Shown piece after piece: positions 48,401 to 56,900 of a DNA stretch of 64,000 bases; within the stretch, counting starts at the first letter, position 1, and the number at the start of each line of letters is the position of its first letter. The notes below the pieces were generated by a model. The model made no database searches and was not told the origin of the DNA. It saw nothing but the letters and a program-made list of their open reading frames with translations. The position numbers were made by a program, and so were the translations under genes. This DNA is from Diadema setosum (lineage: Eukaryota; Echinodermata; Echinoidea; Diadematoida; Diadematidae), in NCBI RefSeq assembly GCF_964275005.1, contig NC_092686.1, positions 47,490,333 to 47,554,332 on the forward strand, read 5' to 3'.

Positions 48401-51400
48401 GTTAAAGGAGACCTCTGGATGATTTTCAGACTTTAACGTTTCAACTACTATAAATTAGTAATACTAGGTGCAGAGTTAAGAATTTGCAGTGACTGGGATG
48501 AGGAGAAAGAATATTTTCAAAATTACTTAATTCATCTGGACTTTCCCTTTAAAATGCAGGTTACACACAAGTATCTCCTGATATCTCATTGGAAAACCTG
48601 TGATTTTGATAGATGAATATTTGCCATCTGTTTAAAATATTGGAAGTCACATACTTCTCTGGAAAAAGTTTAACCAATTTAGTAACCATTTGGTCTGCAT
48701 TGATGTCTGTCTTTGCAGATCTCAACGCATCCAATTCCAACCCCTTCCAAAAATAGAAAAATGGCAAAAAGAGGTCATTTGTACTTCCTGTGGGAGAAAT
48801 TAATTATGATTTTCTGAGAATGCATGATGTATCGTAAATATGCATAAAAGCATCTGTGTTTACTCAGCACTTGCGAAATCCAACTATTGAAATGTGCAGT
48901 TATGCCACTAATTTCATTTATGTGTACATTGTAAGAAAGGAGAACATGGTTCAATGCGTGATCATTTCTTCCTAATTTTTCACCATCTTACCTGTAGATG
49001 CTGTGGATAGTGACATGTTCAGCCGTCATACTTCTTGGAGTAGACATAGGTCTTGGTGTCGGAGTGGGTGTTGCCATCTTTTCTATTGTCATACGCACGC
49101 AGCGACCAAAATGTTGTATTATGGGAAACATCCCAGAAACAGATATCTACCGGGATTTGAGCTACTATGATGCAGTAAGTGACCTTTGTGTGTGTGTGTG
49201 TGTGTGTGTGTGAATGTGTGTGACTTGTCTGTGTATTGTATGTAACCTGTTGTGTTTTTGTGTACGTGTGTCCTGTTGTGTTTATATATAATCAGTGGTG
49301 TGGGTTTGTGTGTGCATGACCCTTTTGTGTTTGTGTGTTTGTATGACCTATTGTGCAGGCGTGTTTATGTGTGACTGATTGTGATATTGTGTTGGTGTTT
49401 TGTTTTTCTAGGTTCAGTGTTGTGTGTGTGGATGTGTGAAATTGAACATGAGATGCATACTTGTTACAATATTAGTTTGCAGGTTATGAAAACATTTTGA
49501 TAGTGATAGTGATTTAAATAGCAAATGCTTATTTTTGCTATGTATTTGTAGTTCTAAAGATGTGTTGTCAGTTGTCAGATTCTTTGTTTCTGTATCATAG
49601 TCATGGTAACACCAATACCCTCATAATGCTAATACATTTCCTACCACACCATTTGCAGGCTGTGGAGATACCAAGTGTCAAGATCTACCGTGTGAATGCC
49701 CCAATCTACTTTGCCAACGCTGACTACGTCAAGCAGCGCATGTACTCACTGACCGGCATCAACCCACCCAAGATTCTACAGGAGAGGGCCAAGGAAGAAC
49801 GGAAGGAAGCAAGCAACCAGGCCAAGTATAACAAGAACAACAAGAACAGCAACAACAGGGATTCCGCGGCAGAAGATGGGCAGGAGTTACAGACAGTGGT
49901 AAGTAATCTGATCTTGTTGGACTTGAGACTTTGTGGCTGTGAGTAACGAATGGTGCGATCTGCTAGTGCGGATTTGTGTAAGGATGTCCAGTGTTGATTT
50001 GAGTTCATGAAAGGGGGTTTATAAAGGTGGAAGGAATTAGTAGTGTGGTCTCTTCTGGAAATTGGAGTGAGAGAAGGTAATAGTTTAAGTATGCCATGTT
50101 TATTGGAGTGATAGAACTTGCGGTCCATTAAATATGATAACTTGCTTTGAGGATGTACTCAGCAGATTGGATTGGTAGAAGATATAGTCCATTGTATAGA
50201 TGACTTGGTATAAGATTTTGCCCTTTAGATATGATACAATTGTCAGGTTTGTGGAAGACCTGCCTGTCTTCGAGTCTTTTTATATTTTATTTTTTTGCCT
50301 TTCATGCAGTAACCATACACTTGTAGTATCTATGATCACTGACATAATATCAATTGTAACGACTTATTAAGACTATCAAACTCATTTATACTACAAGGTG
50401 TTTAAGAAATGAAACAGGTGAACCATAAACCTTATTCTAGTAAACTTTCTTGATCTTTCAAATACAGTCAGCGGATGTGAGGACCAGTGATGATATTGAG
50501 GATGATACAGAGATTAACACGGAGGTCATGACGCCTCAGAACAGTTCCCTGGAGACAGGGCTAGTGAGGACTAATAACCACCAGAACCACCGGTCTACTC
50601 CTCCGGTCAAGACTATCATCATGGACTTTGGAGCGGTCAGCTTCGTGGATGCCATGGGCCTCAGTACACTCAAGGTCATCATTGCCGATTATGAGAAAGT
50701 GGACGTTGATGTTGTCCTGGCCAATTGTAGAGGTGGGTGGGGTGTCTGTGGTCATTATTTCATTAGCACAATCAGCACCAGTATCATTCATTTATGTATG
50801 AAAATCAAAACAATGCTCCAAAAGTCAAATGACTGTATGTCAAAGATGATAGAACCTGATTTTTTTTTTTTTTTTTGTCACCTGTTTATGTCAAAGATAG
50901 TAGCTGTGTGTGACCACTCAGCTTAAAACCCACAAGAAGTTGCAAATTGGAATCACTGCAATGGACCAGGATATGTCATCTGGAGTGACCGCCTCAAATT
51001 TTTCAAGTTTGTCAAGCCTGGGAGAAAAAGCTTTTCTCTACGTACAGTCAAGATTTGGCGGCTTAGAAGAAAACCGAAATCAAGATATGAGCAGTGTTTC
51101 TGGACCATTTGTTTTTTTTACAGGTGCTGTTTTTACTGTGAAATAGAACATGTTTTCACTAATACTTCTGCACAGCAGGCCTAAGTGACTCTAATCTTTA
51201 ACCTATTGAGGACGGTCAGATTTTGCTACAACACACATTTCCCATAGACACCTGCCTGAGTATACTCGAGACTCGTCCTCAAGGGGCTAAATTCTCTTTT
51301 CTTCCTTTCTATGAAGCTGCAACTCCTAACTCTCTCTTATTTCAACCACCTTTTGAGTGGGTTAGGATGGTCCAATTTGAACAAGTTATATCATTTTAAA

Positions 51401-52593
51401 GCTCAGAGCTTACTCTTTTGAACTCTGTAGAAAAGTGTTTAGCCATTTTGACCTAAGTTTTGTTGATTTTGATCTGGCTGATCACATAAATGCTGCGACT
51501 TTGAATGATTCAGTGCTCTCCCTTTCTGTCATATTCCAGGGCCCATTCGAGCTTTGATGTACAAGAGTGGATTTTTAGACCTTATAGGTCTGGATAAAAT
51601 TTATGTGACTCTGCATGATGCAGTACTGCACAGTGTGGACAGCGGACACCAACTGGTGAGTCATTTGGCTAGCCTGGCCTTTTTAAACATATGTGGCATA
51701 ACTGAAATACAGGGAACAGTAGCAGGGCTCTAGAACAACATCTCCAGGGTCAACAGTATAATGGGAGTTTAGAAATATATTGCAAATTGGCAACTTTCAT
51801 CATTTCATTCAAAGTTGGGAATTTTCCTCTTGAGCTAGAACCATATTATCTTTTGTTGAGTCCAGATTCAAGCTGTGGTACCTTGTTTGAATAACAAACT
51901 GTGTCAGCTAGTTTTCTTTGTGAGTATGCATATGTGCAATTAATAGTGCAGTAACCTACAATGATTACAGCTACCTTGTAGAGAAATAGTAGAGATTCTG
52001 GTACTGGAGTCACTGCAATTATGGTAAAGGTCATAATTTGAAATCTCTATATAAAATGTGGCCCCAAGGTTTGTAAATAATCAATATTAGGGAACCAGTA
52101 TTTTGGAAAGATGCAATATACTTTCCTATTTAAACTTGTAATGTAGCAGAGTTTTCTGAAGCATTTTAGTATTTGTTTTACATAGCATTTAATGTGACAG
52201 TAGCATTAGTCTTGGCTTGAAATTGTTGGCATACAGTGTTAAAACAAAAATTAACATAATTGCATTAATAAATTGGAATAATGGAGAGATTATTTCATAT
52301 GATATGAGTACAACATTTGCGACTGTAAGAAACTGTGTTTTTACCCTGCAAAAGTAAAGAATGATTTTGTTTTTGCTATTCAAACAAATGATGTATTGTC
52401 AAGTTAATTTGAATTCTGTATTGGATTTCTTAGTTTGTTAATGGCTTTTCAATGTGATCTTTTTCCACAGTTATCATCCCGTCGTTCTGTGCCTGACCCG
52501 GCGGCTGTGGTCCTGTACCGATTAAACTCGACAGAGGCAGAGGAGAGCCCAGAACTCACGGAAGATGTTGCATCTCCAGCTAGTGAGGTCTGA
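30832..52593 (+). CDS. SLC26-family anion transporter/exchanger with STAS domain, 15 coding exons, 818 aa
   Basis: Coding exons: 30832-31177, 35863-35973, 37238-37476, 38090-38254, 39523-39675, 41124-41206, 42011-42161, 43954-44067, 46255-46332, 47256-47351, 48998-49174, 49659-49898, 50468-50732, 51540-51655, 52471-52593. They total 2457 nt in one frame with GT-AG borders throughout. The product is a multipass plasma-membrane anion transporter of the SLC26 (prestin, pendrin, SLC26A6) family. Visible landmarks are the sulfate-transporter signature [19 protein letters not shown] from residue 127, [16 protein letters not shown], the anion-site loop [10 protein letters not shown] (Ser-441, Arg-442), FEALPVG and [14 protein letters not shown], and a cytoplasmic STAS domain from about residue 572 ([24 protein letters not shown] near 704-714). 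An acidic/Asn-rich insert of about 85 residues splits the STAS domain. At about 818 aa it is somewhat longer than typical members (740-780). PLGMAH replaces the usual PQGMA[F/Y]. Substrate and paralogue cannot be fixed from sequence alone. Confidence 0.96.
31294..31484. mobile_element. Diverged TTGTAAAACC MITE in SLC26 intron 1
   Basis: TATTGTAAAAC at the left and ttattgta at the right, with gcaaatttcaca, aaattaaaacgcatg and accgcaaacattt, match degraded versions of the 7392-7598 family. Confidence 0.45.
32459..33610. mobile_element. Nested inverted-repeat DNA element, ~1.15 kb
   Basis: The left arm (atacatgctgaaaaatcagg then ggtgcaattaactcgcc and aaaagctt) is matched in reverse complement by the right arm (aaagctttggcctc, gagttaattgcacc, cctgatttcccaatatacatg). 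The interior has no transposase-like frame, so it is probably non-autonomous. Superfamily unknown. Confidence 0.55.
33611..33959 (+). mobile_element. RTE-type LINE/SINE 3' end
   Basis: Contains agtttcatccaaatccgtgc, cacatggacaaactaataaacc and a terminal cttggcggaggtaataaaaa. This matches the 3' tails of RTE-type retroelements and their SINEs as I recall them. No reverse transcriptase is included. Confidence 0.6.
34440..34530. repeat. AAT-rich low-complexity tract
   Basis: Imperfect aat/taat units in SLC26 intron 1. Confidence 0.7.
35863..35973 (+). CDS. SLC26 coding exon 2 (sulfate-transporter signature)
   Basis: Gly-116 to first base of Gly-153; contains MAHAILADL and the family signature [16 protein letters not shown]. 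Acceptor ttgaatatag, donor ATTG then gtgaga. Confidence 0.96.
36441..36806. mobile_element. TTAA-flanked MITE family B, copy 1
   Basis: AGGTCCTGTTTACC at the left, GGTAAATTATGCCT at the right, TTAA on both sides (36437-36440, 36807-36810). Shares long similarity with 44861-45221, including tttaaaa..gagatatcactatttttct and ttcacattttgtatatttaac. Lies in SLC26 intron 2. Confidence 0.85.
37238..37476 (+). CDS. SLC26 coding exon 3 (TM3 and extended outer loop)
   Basis: Starts [11 protein letters not shown]; Phe-155 corresponds to a conserved anion-site phenylalanine. It is followed by an unusually long Pro/Gly/Ser loop ([18 protein letters not shown]...) before [19 protein letters not shown]. 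Phase 0 end. Confidence 0.95.
37500..37709. mobile_element. TTCGCG-rich MITE copy in SLC26 intron 3
   Basis: Similar order of motifs to 7392-7598: ctgtaaag, gagccgacggcc, ttcgtggca, aatttcgcgaatcttggc and a final gttttacaat. More diverged than the 7.4 kb copy. Confidence 0.6.
38090..38254 (+). CDS. SLC26 coding exon 4
   Basis: 55 codons, [20 protein letters not shown] then [21 protein letters not shown], strongly conserved in the family. Acceptor cccccacag, donor gtacgg. Confidence 0.96.
39250..39395. repeat. TATG/TG-rich microsatellite
   Basis: Imperfect tatgtgtgta units just upstream of SLC26 exon 5. Confidence 0.8.
39523..39675 (+). CDS. SLC26 coding exon 5
   Basis: 51 codons: an amphipathic segment [13 protein letters not shown], a membrane helix [14 protein letters not shown] and LPTELFV. 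Acceptor cttattttcag, donor gtaagt. Confidence 0.95.
40215..40355. repeat. Tandem duplication, 73-base period
   Basis: Two copies of a unit starting aactgaaaagtagaatgttg, nearly identical, in SLC26 intron 5. Confidence 0.85.
40629..41013. mobile_element. GC-rich MITE with ACCCCGTTTACAGTG ends
   Basis: Left ACCCCGTTTACAGTGAGTG and right TGCACTGTAAACGGGGT; CTGTG on both sides (40624-40628, 41014-41018) is a candidate 5-base duplication. A 3-base TGT duplication with one more TIR base is equally consistent. The interior has repeated ggccaagctctgg-like units and ctcggcc runs. Confidence 0.75.
41124..41206 (+). CDS. SLC26 coding exon 6
   Basis: 27 codons plus two bases; [11 protein letters not shown] and VGEIS correspond to the family VVGxIP region. 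Donor TCTTC then gtaaga. Confidence 0.93.
41651..41831. mobile_element. MITE with CAGTCAAACCTGTCYATAGC ends
   Basis: Left CAGTCAAACCTGTCCATAGC and right GCTATAGACAGGGTTGACTG are inverted repeats; TA follows at the right and TG precedes at the left (probably a mutated TA). Tc1/mariner-like by ends. Confidence 0.7.
42011..42161 (+). CDS. SLC26 coding exon 7
   Basis: One base completes Ser-366, then 50 codons with [20 protein letters not shown], the family DAxxIAIVGF helix, ending SSNQ before gtaaga. Confidence 0.95.
42266..42570. repeat. Compound (ATT)/(ATC)/(AGT) microsatellite
   Basis: About 300 bases of trinucleotide repeats in SLC26 intron 7; long poly-Ile, poly-Asn/Asp and poly-Met frames here are artefacts. 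Confidence 0.95.
42600..43950. other. SLC26 intron 7, remaining sequence
   Basis: No exon is needed or seen between exon 7 and exon 8; the frame joins directly at SSNQ-ELLGYG as in the family. Confidence 0.6.
43954..44067 (+). CDS. SLC26 coding exon 8 (anion-site SLSR loop)
   Basis: 38 codons, [30 protein letters not shown]. Ser-441 and Arg-442 match prestin S398/R399, central to anion binding, and are retained. Confidence 0.96.
44386..44455. repeat. Short dispersed repeat, partner of 51198-51290
   Basis: acacatatttaccatggacg cctgcc and agtattctcaggactggtc match aligned blocks in the second copy; this one lacks clear ends. Confidence 0.5.
44861..45221. mobile_element. TTAA-flanked MITE family B, copy 2
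   Basis: Same ends and orientation as 36441-36806, flanked by TTAA at 44857-44860 and 45222-45225, in SLC26 intron 8. Confidence 0.85.
45624..46071. mobile_element. MITE with TACTGTATACGCTAT ends
   Basis: TACTGTATACGCTAT at the left and atagcgtatacagta at the right; subterminal ttttcgcg / cgcgaaaa motifs. The interior holds a partial direct repeat (cagcgactgggctgtgtata twice). About 180 bases upstream of SLC26 exon 9. Confidence 0.75.
46255..46332 (+). CDS. SLC26 coding exon 9
   Basis: 26 codons: [20 protein letters not shown] then FEALPV. Acceptor cccctgtcttcag, donor gtaggt. Confidence 0.94.
47109..47188. repeat. Three tandem ~27-base units
   Basis: ttattatcatcaatgatttgg-type unit repeated three times, 70 bases before SLC26 exon 10. 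Confidence 0.8.
47256..47351 (+). CDS. SLC26 coding exon 10
   Basis: 32 codons: [18 protein letters not shown] continues directly from the previous exon as in the family LPKAVLAAIIIVALKGMF, ending SKIDC before gtaagt. Confidence 0.95.
47636..48401. mobile_element. piggyBac-like MITE, 766 bp, TTAA target duplication
   Basis: CCCTAAAAGGGCCGGG at the left and CCCGGCCCCTTTAGGG at the right are inverted repeats starting CCCT, between TTAA at 47632-47635 and 48402-48405, the piggyBac hallmark. Each end has an internal hairpin of a G run, cggaatccg and a C run. No transposase frame. In SLC26 intron 10. Confidence 0.85.
48406..48548. mobile_element. TTAA-flanked MITE family A, short copy, sharing a TTAA with its neighbour
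   Basis: Starts AGGAGACCTCTGGATGATTTT immediately after the TTAA that also ends the piggyBac-like element, and ends catctggactttccct before TTAA at 48549-48552. Closely matches the right half of 4611-5076 read in reverse. Confidence 0.7.
48998..49174 (+). CDS. SLC26 coding exon 11 (last membrane helices)
   Basis: 59 codons: [20 protein letters not shown], then [20 protein letters not shown], the family linker into the STAS domain. Confidence 0.96.
49187..49211. repeat. (TG)n microsatellite
   Basis: Twelve or so TG units starting about a dozen bases after the SLC26 exon 11 donor. Confidence 0.85.
49659..49898 (+). CDS. SLC26 coding exon 12 (STAS domain start)
   Basis: 80 codons: [20 protein letters not shown] opens the STAS domain; then a charged helix [10 protein letters not shown] and an Asn/Lys-rich [10 protein letters not shown] stretch that begins the intrinsically disordered insert. 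Confidence 0.95.
50468..50732 (+). CDS. SLC26 coding exon 13 (STAS insert and core)
   Basis: An acidic [13 protein letters not shown] stretch completes the variable insert; [20 protein letters not shown] is the STAS nucleotide-fold core with Asp-704 and Asp-712. Ends one base into Gly-740, then gtgggt. Confidence 0.95.
51198..51290. mobile_element. Tiny inverted-repeat element in SLC26 intron 13
   Basis: TTAACCTATTGAGGACGG and cgtcctcaaggggctaa pair as inverted ends around an interior shared with 44386-44455. Confidence 0.5.
51540..51655 (+). CDS. SLC26 coding exon 14
   Basis: [20 protein letters not shown] and [11 protein letters not shown] are the closing STAS helices (family HDAV motif). 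Acceptor tcatattccag, donor gtgagt. Confidence 0.95.
52471..52593 (+). CDS. SLC26 coding exon 15 (C-terminal tail)
   Basis: 40 codons and TGA at 52591-52593. The acidic tail ends SPASEV; S-x-V at the terminus fits a class I PDZ ligand, as also found in some vertebrate SLC26 members. Acceptor ctttttccacag. Confidence 0.93.
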   Translation, partial: LSSRRSVPDPAAVVLYRLNSTEAEESPELTEDVASPASEV

Positions 52594-52626
52594 AAGCAAG
52601 ACTACATACACCAAAACAAAATTCAA

Positions 52627-52632
52627 AATAAA
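52627..52632 (+). terminator. Proximal AATAAA polyadenylation signal candidate for SLC26
   Basis: First AATAAA after the stop codon, only 34 bases downstream. Another candidate is at 53725-53730, then 62542-62547 far downstream, so the 3' UTR length is undetermined. Confidence 0.35.
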
Positions 52633-53724
52633 TACCTCTCCAAAAATGCTGCACCCAAACAATTAATCCTGAAAACGTTGAAACTCTGAGCAAGGCAAGA
52701 ACTCCAAAAGTCTTGAAGTGCTCTGGTTTCAAAGATATGGTGCCTCACTCTCCTCTTTCTCCAAGTTCTACCCTTCATACTCTCGCGTCTAATGTGCCAA
52801 TATCAAAGTGTGAACAGGGCTGCTAGACCTTCGCTTATTTATTCTGAAATTTCTATGATGAGTGGTTGTCAGAAAGCTGTAGTGCACACTTACAGAAAGA
52901 GAGAGAGAGAGAGAGAGAAAAAAAAAATAAGGGTGCAGAGAGAATGTTTGACGTGTCCCGACATCCCGACAATGTTACAGATGGATGGTGGAAACTTGTT
53001 GGAAAACAACCTGAATTCAGATATTTCCCCAATATTGCTACTTCAACAGCTGTGATGTGATTGTACACTCCAAGAGGTGTGTAGAGTGATCAACCTCAGT
53101 TGAGCAGCAACACTGCCCTCTATTGTTCTCCAAGGTTTGCTGTATGGACCATTACTACAGATGGGTTTGAAGTAGATGTCAGTTTGGACATTTTTAACAG
53201 AATGAAGCATATGACTCTTGTGTAAGACAAGTACAAATTATGTGTATGTCATTTCTTCTTTGAGTACTGCCTCAGTGTTGGCTGTCAACTGAAGACAAAT
53301 TTATTCTACCTGTCCCTTACAAGACTGTCATCCTGTTGATTAAGTGCTAAATTGCTTATTTTAATCTCTTGTGAAAGATAGTGGAACGAAGTGAATATTT
53401 TTCGATTTCATGAAATTCTTGCATCGAATTGTTATTGCAACTGGTTTACAAATTGCCCTACATGTATATTAATGTAAATTGATTGTCATAAATCAATGGA
53501 CATAAATCAGTTGTCAATCGATTGTCAATCGGTTGCAGAGTGAATATCTGTATCTGTTATTTCAGATGATGAAAAGTAACTTACTGTAATACACCAAACT
53601 TGAGTCAGATAGAAATAAGATAGAAATACGATTTATATTGCTAGTACTAAGTGACTTTACAAGCATTCCAAAGCTGTTGCAAAATAATTGGACAGACTGT
53701 ATGTGCATGTTTCATTGTTATTTA

Positions 53725-53730
53725 AATAAA
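53725..53730 (+). terminator. AATAAA candidate, distal
   Basis: AATAAA immediately before the MITE at 53742; would give a 3' UTR of about 1.1 kb. Confidence 0.4.
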
Positions 53731-53741
53731 CAGCCTTTAGA

Positions 53742-53948
53742 TTCCTGTAAAAGTGGGCATTTTTGCGGTGTGGAAATTTTCACGCGACCATAAGGTAGTG
53801 CAAAATAAAAGCATGCAAATATTTTTGCTTGTTACATGTTTTGATTACTGTTTTGATTCCTTGGAATAAAAAAAAAACCACATGAAATTCATCTTATCCG
53901 GCCAGCGTGAAAACTTACTTTGCGCAAAAATACCCATTTTTACAGTAC
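53742..53948. mobile_element. MITE with CTGTAAAARTGGG ends
   Basis: CTGTAAAAGTGGGCATTTTTGCG at the left is matched at the right by cgcaaaaatacccatttttacag. Similar end type (CTGTAAAA) to the 7.4 kb family but a different interior. Confidence 0.75.
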
Positions 53949-53949
53949 T

Positions 53950-56900
53950 TAATGCCTCTTGACAGTGACTTATGTACATCACAAATGATTTTCAAGTATG
54001 TTTCTTGCTGTGATGTCTGCAGTTTTTTTGCTTTTTTCATTTGCTTGGATTGGAATATGTATGGAAAGTTATCTTTACATGCAAAATCAACACATTTTTG
54101 CTGTTATGACCAGTTCTAACTGTATGCATGTCACATGGAATATTACCATTATCTCTGTTAGACTTTATCTATCTTTAATGTCTTTATTGCCAACATCTTT
54201 ATGCTACATCTTTTCTTTCTCTCTTCTTCATAAACGTCACAAATGTGTAAAAACAGTTAATCGTCGCTGGGGTGACAAGATCTTGTATCTGCAATTTTGG
54301 TGAAAGTGACTTTTTTGGATTAATGGTCAAATAATGGGTTAAGTGATGTCCTGTCCAAATCCCAACTGTCTTACTTCCAAAAATGAAGCCACCACGGCAT
54401 GTCAAAGGAAAGGCTATCCCATTCACCAGAGTGCTTTGGCTGCCATGTTTTTTTGGCCCTCCTGAACATTTGACATTTGGTAGATACAAGGTCTTGTCGC
54501 TCCAGCGACAAAATATGTTTATCTTTTTGAGGTGAATCATCTTTTAAAAGGTGAAGCTGTTGGTTTTTGTAATAAGCTGACAGTATCTTATGGCAGTATC
54601 ACACAGACTTAGAAAAATGATATGTTATTAGCAACACATTTCCAAGACTTTTTTTTTTCCAAATGACTGTATTTGCTTCATATAAACAGGAATGTGATGT
54701 TTTGGGCTAAATCTGAACTACATGATGAGCATGCTATGGCTTAGAGATGCCTTTGAGCATTCTAATCCACATTTTTTTTTTTCTCACTTATTTAGTGTTT
54801 AGGTTTTGATATCGCTTATGAAGGAGGCACAGAAATTGTGTACATGGGTGGACTTGAACAAGAGGAGATGTATATAGGAGCTATGAGTATGTTTATCTGA
54901 GTTAGCTTAACAAAGTTCTACCTGGTTATGGAGTGAAGCATTGAATGAAGTCAAACTTTGGTATATCCCGCTGTTTTTTCTTCATTTTTTTAAAGCAATA
55001 GTGTGAAATGATGACTAGCAGGTGAATAAGTGTAAAATATGCATCTTCCGGTGTACATTTGATGAGAACTGAATGAAATATGCTGATTGGAAAGTTTGAG
55101 TGTGAATGAGATATTTAGAGGGATATAATGGAGCAAATGTCTACCAGTAATTTCTGTGCAATCCCCCTTGTCTCATGCAGTAATGCTTCACACCATTCAA
55201 ATTGTTTTATATCATCAAAACTCCTTCCAATGTTTGATTACATAGTTTGATGAATGTAATTACCTTGAAAACTGATTGATATGCCATTCATTGTGCATAA
55301 GCCATTGAATGCATGCATACCTGATGGACAGAAATGGAATGGCACTCAAGATGTATGGAGCCAGTGGGGTGAAAAATGCTACTATCGTGCATACCAGCGA
55401 GTTGTTTCTTTTCATGTGAGTTAATGATTTACACATAACATGATTCATGAACGGTGAGAAGTATTATGTTAATGATTAATCTGGCACTATAGCTGCCACT
55501 TTGCTGATCCAAGTTGGATGTAAATCATTTTTATGCAGCAGCTGCACTGTCTCACGTCATTTGTAAAGCACAAAAAAGAGTGAATGGCAGTACGCATGTG
55601 AAAACAGCATGTGGGCATTAGAAAAGATTGTTAGGGGTTGTTGTATTTGATGCATTTACTCTTTATATCGCTGCACATTGTCAAAGTATGTGGAAATAAT
55701 GTTAAAACAGGTATGATTTGTCTAATTTGCTGCTGCTCTACTGAAAGTACATGTATTGCTGAGAAGTTTGGCACAGTGAAACAACTCAGACGTGCAAATG
55801 CAGTGGACATGCACCAGTGCTGTGATGGTATGAAAGATAATATGTATGACACTGACAACCATCAGCTGCCATTACATGCTGCCAGTAATAGATTATTATT
55901 TCACATTTTTTATTTGTCCCTATGCTGTCATTATCAAAAGCTTATAAAGAAAAACGATGAAAATCTATTATGAGCTCTGTCTCTGTCGAGTATTTAGTCG
56001 ATCTCTTGGAATCACTCGATAACAAACAAATACAGGTATGTTATCTTTTGTGATCTGGAGCAACTTAGAGATCATGTCAAGTTAATCATATTAAGAAAAG
56101 TTTGTGTCTTCTACTGATAAGGCTTGTTAATACATCTCAATTCACCTTGATCTCATAATCAATATGACTTAACAAATGAGATTATGATCAGTGAATGTAT
56201 GTATCAGCTGTTACTCTGAAGCTGAGATTACATTGATCATGTTTTAATGATGGCCTCACAGCGTCCAGCCAATCAACTTTAATTGTGCAGTACACATGTA
56301 TTTTAAGTGTGTGTAGTTTTCACCCCATCAGTCACAAACTATCTTATCAAAGTATATTTTTCTCTTCACACACCTTTCAAACTCCTGCACTTTGTCTGTG
56401 GACCTTTCTGAAATCAGGTGTGAATTACTGGTACTTAAGTTGTCATAACATCTTGCAAATCTGAGGAGAGTATTAGTAGAGTCCTTAGTATGGATGGGTG
56501 TGGTGAGATGTGCAAGAGATATAACTTTAGTGAACAAAATGTCTTCCAGATGCCACAAGAAGAATACTTTCCATTTAGACGGTGCATTCAGATCACCCAT
56601 CAAGAATGACTCTTGTTTATGATTGCAATAATGCTGAACTGTCAAATTTGCATTTTAAAGATTACTCTTCAGATAACTGAAGACAGCAAAATGGCTGAAA
56701 ATTGATAAACTGCTAACTTGATGAGATTTTTTACATCAAGCAAAAATGTTTGCCAGTCATTTTTTGATAAATTACTCCAAAGAACATTCATTTATTTCAT
56801 TCTATTACACTGCAGTTGAATTGAGTCATTTTTGTTGTTGTTGTAAAAGCGTGATAGTGATCTGCAGCCAGTGTGTTTACTGTAATTTCTTGATCCAGCA

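Larger units (their letters stand above)
52594..53740 (+). other. Probable SLC26 3' UTR
   Basis: Non-coding sequence directly after the stop; contains a (GA)n tract at 52898-52918 and ends with tttaaataaa at 53721-53730, a reasonable main polyadenylation signal. Confidence 0.45.

Noticed and set aside
56328..56645. Minus-strand 105-codon frame with mixed composition
   Set aside because: Starts at TTG, has no conserved motif or splice signals, and lies in probable 3' UTR or intergenic DNA.
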